Origin: Rhodocyclaceae bacterium
GTDB lineage: Bacteria; Pseudomonadota; Gammaproteobacteria; Burkholderiales; Rhodocyclaceae
Length of the DNA stretch: 37,254 nt
Assembly (NCBI GenBank): GCA_008080565.1
Contig: VIKE01000019.1
Span: 1-37,254, forward strand
Direction of reading: 5' to 3'
In this document: piece after piece, positions 7,001 to 15,031 of the stretch
Numbering within the stretch: the first letter of the stretch is position 1
Layout: every line of letters begins with the position of its first letter
The notes under the pieces: generated by a model
What the model was told of the DNA's origin: nothing
What the model saw: only the letters and a program-made list of their open reading frames with translations
The model's database searches: none
Translations under genes and position numbers: made by a program

Positions 7001-8827
7001 TCAGGCCAGAGTCCGACGGCGAGCAACCAGGCTGATCAACCCCAGACCGGCCAGCAGCATGGCGTAACTTTCCGGCTCCGGCACCGGCGTCAGCAGAAAG
7101 ACGCCCTGCCCTCCTTGCGCCAGGACGCCAGTACCGACAATCTTGCCGGCGCCGTTGGCGCGGTAGGCACTGGCCAGGTACGACCAGTCGGTGCTCAGGC
7201 CGCCGTCGACCAGGCTACCCAGTTCAACCATGCCGTCCTGCACTGTCCAGGCGAAGGCACGATTGCCCAGATATGTCGCGCCGCTGTACTTGACGAACGA
7301 ACCGATGACCAGTCCGTCGTTACCGAGATAATTGACGCTGCTATTGGCGTAGCCGCCACTGCTCAGCGAAAAAGTCAGGTCGAAAGTCTGGTTCAGATCA
7401 TCGTCGTAGAACCAGGCGCTCTGGCCCGCTATCGTGCTGCCGTTGTAGCGATACGCATACCCGGCCACCTGACCGGCCTCGTTGAGAAAGGAGCCCTGGT
7501 TATGCTGATAGCCGTCGTTGCGGGCATAGGCAGCCCCCGTCAGGCCAATCTCCGATGTCGTCACGCCATTGCTGAACCAGGCGGCATTGCCAAGCAAAAA
7601 AATGGACCCGTTCTGGACACGCGAGGCGCCACCCAGAACCTGGCCAGCGGCATTGAGCGACGCAATCCAGTTGTTCTCATAACCGTCGTTGCGCGTGTAG
7701 CCGGCGCCGCTCAGACCGATGACCTGCGTCGTGCCACCATTGGCCAGCCAGGCGCTCTGGCCCATAGACGTGCTGCCACTGAAGCGCTGCGAAGTCCCGG
7801 CCACCTGGCCGCTGGCATTAAGGGCGCGCACCTCGCTGAACTGATAGCCATTGCTGGTGTTGGTATAACCGGTACCGGTCAGGCCAACGGCCTGCGTCGT
7901 GCCGCCGTTGTACAACCAGGCGCTCTGACCAGTGGATGTACTGCCGCTGAAGCGCTGGGAGGCCCCCGCCACCTGGCCGGCGGCGTTGAGGGTGCTGACG
8001 GTGCTGAACTGATAGCCAGTACTGACATTGGTGTAGCCGGCGCCGGTCAAGCCGATAGCCTGCGTCGTGCTGCCGGTATAAAACCAGGCGGCGCTGCCCG
8101 TATACGTACTGCCGTTGTAGCGCTCGGAAGACCCCGCAACCTGGCCAGCGTCATTCAGGCTGCGGATGAAACTGGACTGATAGCCGGTGCTGGTGTTGCT
8201 GTAGCCGTTACCGGTCAGGCCGATGGCCTGCGTCGTGCTGCCGTTGTACAACCAGGCGCTCCGACCCGTGTACTCGCTGCCGTTGTAGCGCTGGGAAATC
8301 CCCACTACCTGGCTGGCGGCGTTGAGGGCATAGACCTCACTGACTTGAAGGCCGGTGCTGCTGGTATAGCCGGCGCCAGTCAAGCCGATCTGCTGGGTCG
8401 TGCTGCCGTTGAATAGCCAGGCGCTGTACCCGGCCCAGGTGTTGCCGATGTAGCGCGCGGAAGACCCAGCCACCTGGCCGGCCGCGTTGAGGGCACTGAC
8501 CCAGCTCTCCTGCTCGCCGTTGCCCCCGATGTATTCGCTTCCGGTCAGGCCGATAGCCTGCGTCGTGCTGCCGTTGTACAGCCAGGCACTCTGGCCCGTC
8601 TGGCTGCCGCCGCTGTAGCGCTCTGAGTTGCCGGCCACCTGGCCGGCACCGTTGAAGGCGCTTACCGAAGCGAACTGATAGCCGGTGCTGGTATCGGTGT
8701 AGCCGTCGCCGGTCAGGCCGATACGGGTCAGATCATAACTGACGGCGATGCCGGCCTGAGCAGGCAGGGCGATGAAAAAACCGGCAGCAAACAGCGTGGC
8801 CAGCGGCGTAAGGCGGAGTATTTTCAT
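7001..8827 (-). CDS. Secreted repeat protein with PEP-CTERM sorting signal
   Basis: About 608 residues. A signal peptide (MKILRLTPLATLFAAGFFIA...) is followed by eight tandem repeats of 54-57 residues plus a decayed ninth. Each repeat begins IGLTGxGYT, continues with ALNAAGQVAGxSxRYxGST and ends SAWLYNGSTTQ. The ALNAAGQVAG core resembles HAF-type extracellular repeats. The C-terminus is a full PEP-CTERM tripartite signal: the motif PVPEPESYAML, a hydrophobic helix and the basic tail ARRR. PEP-CTERM proteins are processed by exosortase and used in biofilm or extracellular matrix. The ATG at 8827 is preferred because it begins the signal peptide; the longer GTG start at 8857 would add an odd basic leader. 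Function beyond surface or matrix is unknown. Confidence 0.85.
   Translation of the reverse strand: MKILRLTPLATLFAAGFFIALPAQAGIAVSYDLTRIGLTGDGYTDTSTGYQFASVSAFNGAGQVAGNSERYSGGSQTGQSAWLYNGSTTQAIGLTGSEYIGGNGEQESWVSALNAAGQVAGSSARYIGNTWAGYSAWLFNGSTTQQIGLTGAGYTSSTGLQVSEVYALNAASQVVGISQRYNGSEYTGRSAWLYNGSTTQAIGLTGNGYSNTSTGYQSSFIRSLNDAGQVAGSSERYNGSTYTGSAAWFYTGSTTQAIGLTGAGYTNVSTGYQFSTVSTLNAAGQVAGASQRFSGSTSTGQSAWLYNGGTTQAVGLTGTGYTNTSNGYQFSEVRALNASGQVAGTSQRFSGSTSMGQSAWLANGGTTQVIGLSGAGYTRNDGYENNWIASLNAAGQVLGGASRVQNGSIFLLGNAAWFSNGVTTSEIGLTGAAYARNDGYQHNQGSFLNEAGQVAGYAYRYNGSTIAGQSAWFYDDDLNQTFDLTFSLSSGGYANSSVNYLGNDGLVIGSFVKYSGATYLGNRAFAWTVQDGMVELGSLVDGGLSTDWSYLASAYRANGAGKIVGTGVLAQGGQGVFLLTPVPEPESYAMLLAGLGLISLVARRRTLA
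7400..8740 (-). repeat. Tandem array of about 8 coding repeats, roughly 165-170 bp each
   Basis: The same DNA words recur about every 168 bases inside the PEP-CTERM gene, for example the block for SAWLYNGSTTQAIGLTG and the block for AAGQVAG. The two units near 7750-7990 are especially close to each other, suggesting recent duplication or unequal recombination. Boundaries are approximate. Confidence 0.8.
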
Positions 8828-8989
8828 GGCGGTTTTTCTCTGTCGGTTGAGCTGCACGGGGGAAGGCAGCCAAGCAAATCTAGCCCAGGAAAGTTACGTC
8901 AATTTGTTTGGAATACGCGCGCACCTAGTCCGTTTGGCTCATCCCTAATCCCGCTTTGCCTGCCCCCACAAGCTTGACCAAAGGTCTGC

Positions 8990-9018
8990 TTGAACCCCAA
9001 CGGCAAACCGCCTACAGT
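8990..9018 (+). promoter_or_regulatory. Candidate sigma70 promoter for the small RNA
   Basis: TTGAAC at 8990-8995 and TACAGT at 9013-9018 are separated by exactly 17 bases. Each hexamer matches its consensus at four of six positions. A start near 9025 would be expected. Confidence 0.35.
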
Positions 9019-9024
9019 AAGCGC

Positions 9025-9105
9025 GCGGTGACGTCAGACTGCGCCTTGCGCTACTGCCCCATATCCGATCCGCAGCAACGCGGCCTTCTGGCCGCGTTGT
9101 TTCTT
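9025..9105 (+). ncRNA. Possible orphan small RNA of about 80 nt
   Basis: The case rests on a promoter-like pair at 8990-9018 followed, about 80 bases after the predicted start, by a 10-bp terminator hairpin with a T-rich tail, with no open frame between them and no upstream plus-strand gene for the terminator to serve. I do not recognise the RNA family. Start and existence are inferred; only the hairpin is seen with confidence. Confidence 0.3.
9076..9104 (+). terminator. Rho-independent terminator with no gene upstream
   Basis: A perfect 10-bp stem CAACGCGGCC / GGCCGCGTTG with loop TTCT is followed by TTTCTT. The T-rich tail is only on the plus strand. Confidence 0.7.
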
Positions 9106-9130
9106 GGCCAGCCGCCACCCGAAAAAAGCA

Positions 9131-9168
9131 ATTTCATTTTTGCCCGTTTTTTCCGGTTGACCGTAGCA
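9131..9168 (-). repeat. Dispersed core + A/T-tract motif, copy 4
   Basis: Read on the minus strand: TGCTACGGTCAACC, GGAAAAAACGG, then GCAAAAATGAAAT. This is the best single match to the overall consensus. It sits 40 bases before the restriction-modification start. Confidence 0.88.
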
Positions 9169-9210
9169 ATCGCCCCCAGCCGCCATTTGCCCGGCTAAAA
9201 TCCCGCCATC

Positions 9211-12200
9211 ATGCACATCGACACCTTCCTTGCCCGCTGGCGGGCGGCCGGCGGCTCCGAGCGCGCCAATTACCAGCTCTTCATCGCCGACCTCTGCGCC
9301 CTGCTGGAAGTCGACCCACCCCAGCCCGCCAACGAAGACACCCGCGACAATCCCTACGTCTTCGAGCGCCGCGTCATCTTTCATCACGGCGACGGCAGCA
9401 CCAGCAACGGCTTCATCGACTGCTACAAACGCGGCAGCTTCATCGGCGAAGCCAAGAAAATCCGCGCCGGTTCTGAAACCCGCCAGTTCGACGACGCCCT
9501 GCTGCGGGCCCGCGGCCAGGCCGAAAACTACGCCCGCCACCTGCCCGCCGACGAAGGCCGGCCGCCCTTCCTCGTCGTCCTCGACGTCGGCAACGTCATC
9601 GAGCTCTACGCCGAATTCACCTGCACCGGCGGCAGCTACACGCCCTTCCCCGATCCGCGCAGCCACCGCATCCGGCTCGACGACCTCAGCAAGCCGGAAA
9701 TCCGCGCCCGCCTTAAAGCCGTCTGGCACGACCCGCACAGCCTCGACCCGGCCCGCCGCACCGCCCGCGCCACGCGCGAAATCGCCGTCCGCCTCGCCCG
9801 CGTCGCCCAGTCCCTCGAAGGCAAATACCAACCCGAACGCGTCGCCGCCTTCCTCTCGCGCTGCCTGTTTTCCATGTTCGCCGAAGACGTCGGCCTGCTC
9901 CCCAAAGTCGACAACGAAGGCGCCTTCACCGGCCTGTTGAAAACCCTGCAACACGCGCCACAACAATTTGTCCCCCTCGTCGCCGAACTCTGGCAAGCCA
10001 TGGACGAAGGCAAATTCTCCGTCGCCATCCGCGCCCAGCTGCCGCGCTTCAACGGCAAGCTCTTCAAGCAGCCCGAAGTCCTCCCGCTCGACCGCGACCA
10101 GATCGACCTCCTGCTCGAAGCCAGCCGCGCCGACTGGGCCGAAGTCGAACCCGCCATCTTCGGCACCCTGCTCGAAAGCGCCCTCAACCCGCTCGAACGC
10201 CACGACCTCGGCGCCCACTACACCCCGCGCGCCTACGTCGACCGCCTCGTCCTGCCCACCGTCATCGAGCCGCTGCGCGCCAACTGGCACGACACCCAGG
10301 CCGCCGCCCTGCTCCTCGCCAACGAAGACAAGCTCAAAGACGCCGCCGACCTCGTCCGCGCCTGGCACCACAAGCTGTGCACCACCCGCGTCCTCGACCC
10401 CGCCTGCGGCTCCGGCAACTTCCTCTACGTCACGCTCGAACACATGAAGCGGCTCGAAGGCGAAGTCCTCGACACCCTCGCCCAGTTGGGCGACACGCAA
10501 CAACGTCTCGAAGTCGAAGGCCTCACCGTCGACCCGCACCAGTTCCTCGGCCTCGAAATCAACCCGCGCGCCGCCGCCATTGCCGAAATGGTCCTCTGGA
10601 TCGGCTACCTGCAATGGCACTTCCGCACCCAGGGCAGCGGCCTGCCGCCCAGCCCCATCCTGCGCGACTTCAAGAACATCGAATGCCGCGACGCCGTGCT
10701 CACCGCCGACACCATCGACATCGTCACCGACGAAGCCGGCAAGCCACTCACCCGCTGGGACGGCCGCACGACCAAACCCCACCCCGTCACCGGCGAACTG
10801 GTGCCCGACGAAGCCGCCCAAATCGAGCGCGAACGCTACACCAACCCGCGCCCCGCCAGCTGGCCGCAGGCCGACTACATCGTCGGCAACCCCCCCTTCA
10901 TCGGCGCCGCCGCCATGCGCCAGGCCCTCGGCGACGGCTACACCGAAGCCCTGCGCGCCGCCTGGCCGGCCGTGCCGGAATCCGCCGATTTCGTCATGTT
11001 CTGGTGGCACCACGCCGCCGACCTCACCCGCCGCGGCGAAGTCCAGCGTTTCGGCTTCATCACCACCAACAGCCTCAAGCAAACCTTCAACCGCCGCGTC
11101 CTCGAACACCACCTCAATGCCCAGCCGCCGCTCGCCCTCGCCTGGGCCATCCCCGACCACCCGTGGGTCGACGCCGCCAGCGGTGCCGCCGTGCGCATCG
11201 CGATGACCGTTGGCCAGCCCGGCGACGCCCCGGGAACGCTGCAAACCGTCGTTGCCGAAGGCGGCGCCGACGGCGATGCCGTGCACATCGAACTCGCCGA
11301 GAAAACCGGCCGCATCCACGCTGACCTCAGCATCGGCGCCGATATCGTCGGCGCCAAGGCGCTGCGTGCGAACGAGCGTTTGGGGACTCGCGGCCTCCAA
11401 CTCATCGGCGCCGGTTTCATCGTCACGCCCGACGAAGCTGCCAAGCTTCAACCCTGCGACCGCATCCGCCCCTACCGCAACGGCAAAGATCTGACTGACC
11501 GGCCGCGCGGCGCGCTGGTTATCGACCTCTACGGACTGACCGCCGACGAAGCGCGTAGCTGCTACCCGGCGACCTATCAATGGGTGCTCGAACGGGTCAA
11601 ACCTGAACGCGATGCCAAGGCGCATAGCACCGATGGAGCCGCCTACGCCCGATCTTGGTGGCTGCACGGCAAACCACGCCCCGAACTGCGAAAGGCACTT
11701 GCTGGCCTGCCCCGCTACATCGCCACTGTCGAAACCACCAAGCACCGCGTCTTCCAGTTCCTCGAAGCCACCATCGCGCCGGACAACATGCTTGTCTGCA
11801 TTGCACTGGCCGACGCCTACGCCCTCGGCGTCCTCTCGTCGCAAGTCCACGTCGTCTGGGCGCTGGCTGCTGGCGGCACGCTGGAAGATCGTCCGCGCTA
11901 CAACAAATCCCGCTGCTTCGATCCATTCCCCTTCCCCGCCGCCAGCCCCGAGCAGCAAACCCGCATCGCCGCCCTCGCCGAGCAACTCGACACCCACCGC
12001 AAGCGCCAGCAAGCCGCCCACCCGGACCTGACGCTGACGGGCATGTACAACGTGCTGGCCAAACTGCGCAGCGGCGAACCGCTCACCGCCAAGGACAAGA
12101 CCATCCACGAAGCCGGCCTCGTCGCCGTCCTCCGCCAGCTCCACGACGAACTCGACACCGCCGTCCTCGCCGCCTACGGCTGGTCAGACCTGAATTTAAC

Positions 12201-12621
12201 CAACCCACCCACCGCCACCGACGCCCTGCTCGACCGCCTCGTCGCCCTCAACGCCGAACGCAGCCGCGAAGAAGCCACCGGCCAAATCCGCTGGCTCCGC
12301 CCCGACTTCCAGAACCCGTCTTCCACGGTCAACCGGGAAAAGCAGGCAAAAATGGAATTGCCCGACAATTCCCCGTCGACCGCAGCAATCTCCCCCAAAC
12401 CCGCCGAAAAACGCCCCTGGCCGCCCAGCCTGCCCGAGCAGGTGGCAGCCATCGCGCAGGTTCTTGCCGACAGCCAGTTGCCGCTCGACGAAGCCGCCAT
12501 CGCCGAACGCTTCACCGGCAAGGGACCATGGAAAAAACGCCTGCCGCAACTGCTCGAAACCCTGGTCGCGCTGGGCCGCGCCCGGATGAGCGACGACGGC
12601 CGTTATGGAGCTAGCAAATAA
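9211..12621 (+). CDS. MmeI-like fused restriction endonuclease / adenine methyltransferase (type IIL/IIG)
   Basis: A 1136-residue single-chain enzyme. The N-terminus carries a PD-(D/E)XK nuclease pattern D70-X9-E80-A-K82, the spacing known from MmeI. A helical connector follows, then a gamma-class N6-adenine methyltransferase with motif I DPACGSGNF near 396 and the catalytic motif IV NPPF near 558. The target recognition region covers about 600-960. A C-terminal winged-helix-like tail of about 100 residues (1037 onward) ends the chain. MmeI-type enzymes cut DNA and methylate one strand for self-protection, so no separate methylase is needed, and none is present. Two copies of the dispersed motif in opposite orientation lie in the linker before the tail. 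Codon use is strongly C-ending, like the pit operon, so there is no sign of recent import. The stop overlaps the next start by one base. Confidence 0.85.
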   Translation: MHIDTFLARWRAAGGSERANYQLFIADLCALLEVDPPQPANEDTRDNPYVFERRVIFHHGDGSTSNGFIDCYKRGSFIGEAKKIRAGSETRQFDDALLRARGQAENYARHLPADEGRPPFLVVLDVGNVIELYAEFTCTGGSYTPFPDPRSHRIRLDDLSKPEIRARLKAVWHDPHSLDPARRTARATREIAVRLARVAQSLEGKYQPERVAAFLSRCLFSMFAEDVGLLPKVDNEGAFTGLLKTLQHAPQQFVPLVAELWQAMDEGKFSVAIRAQLPRFNGKLFKQPEVLPLDRDQIDLLLEASRADWAEVEPAIFGTLLESALNPLERHDLGAHYTPRAYVDRLVLPTVIEPLRANWHDTQAAALLLANEDKLKDAADLVRAWHHKLCTTRVLDPACGSGNFLYVTLEHMKRLEGEVLDTLAQLGDTQQRLEVEGLTVDPHQFLGLEINPRAAAIAEMVLWIGYLQWHFRTQGSGLPPSPILRDFKNIECRDAVLTADTIDIVTDEAGKPLTRWDGRTTKPHPVTGELVPDEAAQIERERYTNPRPASWPQADYIVGNPPFIGAAAMRQALGDGYTEALRAAWPAVPESADFVMFWWHHAADLTRRGEVQRFGFITTNSLKQTFNRRVLEHHLNAQPPLALAWAIPDHPWVDAASGAAVRIAMTVGQPGDAPGTLQTVVAEGGADGDAVHIELAEKTGRIHADLSIGADIVGAKALRANERLGTRGLQLIGAGFIVTPDEAAKLQPCDRIRPYRNGKDLTDRPRGALVIDLYGLTADEARSCYPATYQWVLERVKPERDAKAHSTDGAAYARSWWLHGKPRPELRKALAGLPRYIATVETTKHRVFQFLEATIAPDNMLVCIALADAYALGVLSSQVHVVWALAAGGTLEDRPRYNKSRCFDPFPFPAASPEQQTRIAALAEQLDTHRKRQQAAHPDLTLTGMYNVLAKLRSGEPLTAKDKTIHEAGLVAVLRQLHDELDTAVLAAYGWSDLNLTNPPTATDALLDRLVALNAERSREEATGQIRWLRPDFQNPSSTVNREKQAKMELPDNSPSTAAISPKPAEKRPWPPSLPEQVAAIAQVLADSQLPLDEAAIAERFTGKGPWKKRLPQLLETLVALGRARMSDDGRYGASK
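12321..12358 (+). repeat. Dispersed core + A/T-tract motif, copy 5 (coding)
   Basis: TTCCACGGTCAACC, GGGAAAAGC, then GGCAAAAATGGAATT. It is read in frame as STVNREKQAKMEL in the linker of the restriction enzyme. Confidence 0.8.
12354..12387 (-). repeat. Dispersed core + A/T-tract motif, copy 6 (coding, inverted, degenerate)
   Basis: Read on the minus strand: TGCTGCGGTCGACG, GGGAATTG, then GGGCAATTCC. It is a weaker copy that abuts copy 5 head to tail in opposite orientation, so the two form an inverted pair. Confidence 0.5.
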
Positions 12622-13505
12622 TGTTGAAAATCTTTATCCCGCTGCTCGGTATTTCTCCGGTCCTGATCATGGCCGGCCTGCTGACTTGGCAAAAGCGGCG
12701 ACTGGACGCCGACGCCCGCCGCGAGGCGATCACGACGGAACTGCGCAACCCGCCGGCGGCAAGCCTGGAGGCCCGGCGCGAAGCGATCTACGAAAAGCAA
12801 CTCAACCGGATAACCAGCGCCATGGTGAGTGGCATGATCGCGGGAATGCTGATTCTCTCCCGGCACGCCGAAGTCGATCTCAGTGCCTGGGGGTTGATGG
12901 ACACGCTGCTCGTGCTGTTCATTGTCGGTATCGGGCTGTATTACGGGCGCCAGATCATTCAGGACATGCGCCCGACCCGTCAGCTCAAGCAGGCCATCCG
13001 CGCCGAACAGGCGTCCGCCCAGGAACTGGCCGCCTCGCTGGCCGGTGACAACCGCATCATCCACGACATCCAGTGCGGCGATTTCAACATCGACCATGTG
13101 GTCGTCACGCCGGCCGGGGTCTTCGCCATCGAAACCAAGTCGCGCCTCAAACCACCGGCCGGCAACGGTAGCCCGAAGGTGAAGTACGACGGTCAGGCGC
13201 TCGATTTCGGCAGTTGGAAGGAGACCAAGCCGGTCGAGCAGGCTGAGCGTCAAGCCCGTTGGCTGGTCAATTACCTGCGCAAGGAAACCGGCGAATCCTT
13301 CGCGGTAACCGCGGTCTTGGCCCTGCCCGGTTGGTGGATCGAGCGTACTGCGCGGATTACTCCGGCCATGGTGCAAGTGATCAACCCAAAAAATTCGCGC
13401 TGGCTGTTGCTGCCTGAAAAAAAGTTACCCGTCCTCGACGGCCCAGCTATCCAGCGGGCAGCCAATGCGGTGGAGAAGCTGGCGCAGGCCAAATCCGATG
13501 AATAA
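12621..13505 (+). CDS. Membrane protein with NERD (nuclease-related) domain
   Basis: A 294-residue protein. A membrane segment covers residues 4-20, a basic helical stretch follows, and two further hydrophobic segments lie near 72-105. A NERD domain then starts near 145, with the recognisable core GDFNIDHVVVTPAGVFAIETKSR, in which D, E and K match the restriction-like nuclease fold. NERD proteins are suspected of DNA processing or defence roles, but no precise function is established. The start codon overlaps the restriction enzyme stop (TAATG), so the two are translationally coupled and probably expressed together. Confidence 0.82.
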   Translation: MLKIFIPLLGISPVLIMAGLLTWQKRRLDADARREAITTELRNPPAASLEARREAIYEKQLNRITSAMVSGMIAGMLILSRHAEVDLSAWGLMDTLLVLFIVGIGLYYGRQIIQDMRPTRQLKQAIRAEQASAQELAASLAGDNRIIHDIQCGDFNIDHVVVTPAGVFAIETKSRLKPPAGNGSPKVKYDGQALDFGSWKETKPVEQAERQARWLVNYLRKETGESFAVTAVLALPGWWIERTARITPAMVQVINPKNSRWLLLPEKKLPVLDGPAIQRAANAVEKLAQAKSDE

Positions 13506-13643
13506 ACGCTCCAGCCCCTCGGTTTCCCCGAAATCCTCCCAATGCTCGAAGCCATCGGCCGCGGCAAAAAATCGGATGGCGGCTGGGTGGGGCGAGCCGA
13601 AAGATATGCAAATATTCTAGAATTAGCCGTTCTAAATAAATGA
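13506..13643 (+). pseudogene. Possible C-terminal remnant of a lost gene
   Basis: The frame from 13506 to TGA at 13641-13643 follows a stop and reads like real protein, for example LGFPEILPMLEAIGRGKKSD and VGRAERYANILELAVLNK. It has only an internal ATG at 13542. It could be the tail of a deleted gene between the NERD gene and the next one, or a 33-residue small protein. I do not recognise the family. Confidence 0.3.
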
Positions 13644-13656
13644 TTCGGGGTAGCCG

Positions 13657-14481
13657 ATGCATGCCGAACGAAAACGCGTTCTGATTCTCTGCAAGACCTA
13701 CCCGTCGCCCAGTTCGACGTATGTCGAAACCTCCTGTGTCGCCGGAATGGATGACTCGGGAAAATTGATCCGACTCTTTCCCGTTCCCTTCCGCCTCGTC
13801 AGCGATGAGCAACAATTCAAGAAGTGGCAATGGATCGAGGCGCGTGTTCGCAAGGCGAGGGAAGACAACCGTCCCGAAAGCCACCGCATTTCGGTGGATA
13901 CGATTGAAGTCCTCGGAGAGCCCATTCCATATCGCAACGAATGGGCTGAGCGCCGACAGACCATCTCCCCAGTGCCCGTCTTCGATAGCTTTCCGACACT
14001 CGATACGGCTCGGGAAAGCGAAGGGATCACCTTGGGCTTGTTGCGTCCAATACGCATCGTCGACCTGCTGATAACGAAGGCCGATTCGGCCGACTGGTCG
14101 GACGATGAAAGGGCAAAACTGATGCAAGCCCAAACCCAAGGGTCGCTCTTCGATCAGGATGCGGAGCTGAAATCGCTCAAATTACTGAAAAAGCTGCCTT
14201 TCGATTTTCACTACCTCTACGAGTGCGAATCGGGCGGCGTAGTGACAAGGCACAAACACAAGCTGGTCGACTGGGAGGCCGGCGCCTTATTCTGGAATGT
14301 GTATCGCAAGCCGAACTGGCAGGCGCTTTTTCGGCAAAAATTCCTCGAAGAATTCGCGAAAAAAGAACTGATCTTCCTGATGGGAACGATCCACCGCTTC
14401 CCGAAGCAATGGTTGATCGTCGGGGTGATCTACCCGCCTAAGCCGCTAGCCGTACAGGCTGGTCAGGGAACACTGTTTTAG
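13657..14481 (+). CDS. Uncharacterised 274-residue protein paired with DUF488
   Basis: I do not recognise this family by name. The protein is soluble, without signal peptide or membrane segment. The N-terminus KRVLILCKTYPSPSSTYVETSC looks like a beta-strand start, the centre is rich in Trp and charged residues, and the C-terminal third contains FDFHYLYEC, HKHKLVDWEAG and HRFPKQWLIVGVIYPP, which look like conserved blocks. Overall codon use and base composition are less GC-rich than the restriction enzyme gene, and the upstream 60 bases are AT-rich, with a partial direct repeat (TTCTAGAATTA / TTCTAAATAAA at 13615-13640). Its 3' end overlaps the convergent DUF488 gene by 44 bases, so the two are a fixed pair. 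A nucleic-acid or defence role is conceivable but unproven. Confidence 0.7.
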   Translation: MHAERKRVLILCKTYPSPSSTYVETSCVAGMDDSGKLIRLFPVPFRLVSDEQQFKKWQWIEARVRKAREDNRPESHRISVDTIEVLGEPIPYRNEWAERRQTISPVPVFDSFPTLDTARESEGITLGLLRPIRIVDLLITKADSADWSDDERAKLMQAQTQGSLFDQDAELKSLKLLKKLPFDFHYLYECESGGVVTRHKHKLVDWEAGALFWNVYRKPNWQALFRQKFLEEFAKKELIFLMGTIHRFPKQWLIVGVIYPPKPLAVQAGQGTLF

Positions 14482-14962
14482 CAGTGATGTGCTGAACCTG
14501 CGGGCCTCCGGCGCGCATCGTCGCCCGTGCAACATAGGAGCGGTGGCAAAAATTGAAGTCAGCCTCGAAGCAGATCAGGCAAACCGTCGAACTCCGCGCG
14601 AATTTCGACAATTGCTGAACGGTTGCCTCCTGAGTTGCCAGATAAGCCTGGAAATCGCGGGTATAAGCCTGCCAGTCCCCATCTTCCCGGTAGCGATTGC
14701 GAATCGGCTTCGGACACCCCAAGGCCGGAGCATGGAAATATCCGATACCCGCACGCTTGAGGCACTCACCCAAAGCCGTCTTGGAGAAGCCTTTTTTTCT
14801 GGACAGCGGCAACTCCCGAACATCGACGATAGTCTCCACCCCCACGGTTTGCAGTCGGGAAATGAACGAGTCGATGTCAAAGCCTTCGTATCCGAAAGTG
14901 TAAAGATGTGCCGGCACAGAGTTAACCAAAAGGGAAGATTCAGGTTGGAAGTTTAAATTCAC
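14438..14962 (-). CDS. DUF488 domain protein
   Basis: A 174-residue protein with the DUF488 hallmarks: TFGYEGFDIDSFI near the start, then VDVRELPLSRKKGFSK near residue 47, and the cysteine/histidine block CLICFEADFNFCHRSYVA near 128-145. The biochemical function of DUF488 is not settled; members occur widely in prokaryotes and are often near mobile or defence genes. It converges on the 274-residue gene with a 44-base overlap of coding sequence. The start could be slightly later than the ATG used. Confidence 0.82.
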   Translation of the reverse strand: MNLNFQPESSLLVNSVPAHLYTFGYEGFDIDSFISRLQTVGVETIVDVRELPLSRKKGFSKTALGECLKRAGIGYFHAPALGCPKPIRNRYREDGDWQAYTRDFQAYLATQEATVQQLSKFARSSTVCLICFEADFNFCHRSYVARATMRAGGPQVQHITAKTVFPDQPVRLAA

Positions 14963-15031
14963 AGGGCTTATTCGCCAACCTCGGCAACTCTGCGCGCGGA
15001 CATTGTCGAGAAGACAGGCTGCATCGATCGT

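Larger units (their letters stand above)
8858..9210. other. Intergenic region with possible small RNA and dispersed motif
   Basis: About 350 bases between the divergent PEP-CTERM and restriction-modification genes. No protein gene is convincing. It contains a plus-strand promoter-like pair, a strong hairpin terminator (9076-9104) with no annotated gene ahead of it, and the dispersed motif at 9131-9168. Confidence 0.6.

Noticed and set aside
7400..8740. Regular repeats considered as a CRISPR array
   Set aside because: The unit is about 168 bases, continuous in frame and coding, with no short repeat/unique spacer pattern.
9034..12144. Open frame of 1036 codons on the strand opposite the restriction enzyme
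   Set aside because: It mirrors the C-ending codons of the real gene and is a monotone Gly/Val/Ala/Asp/Glu-rich translation with no domain; the plus-strand frame has clear nuclease and methylase motifs.
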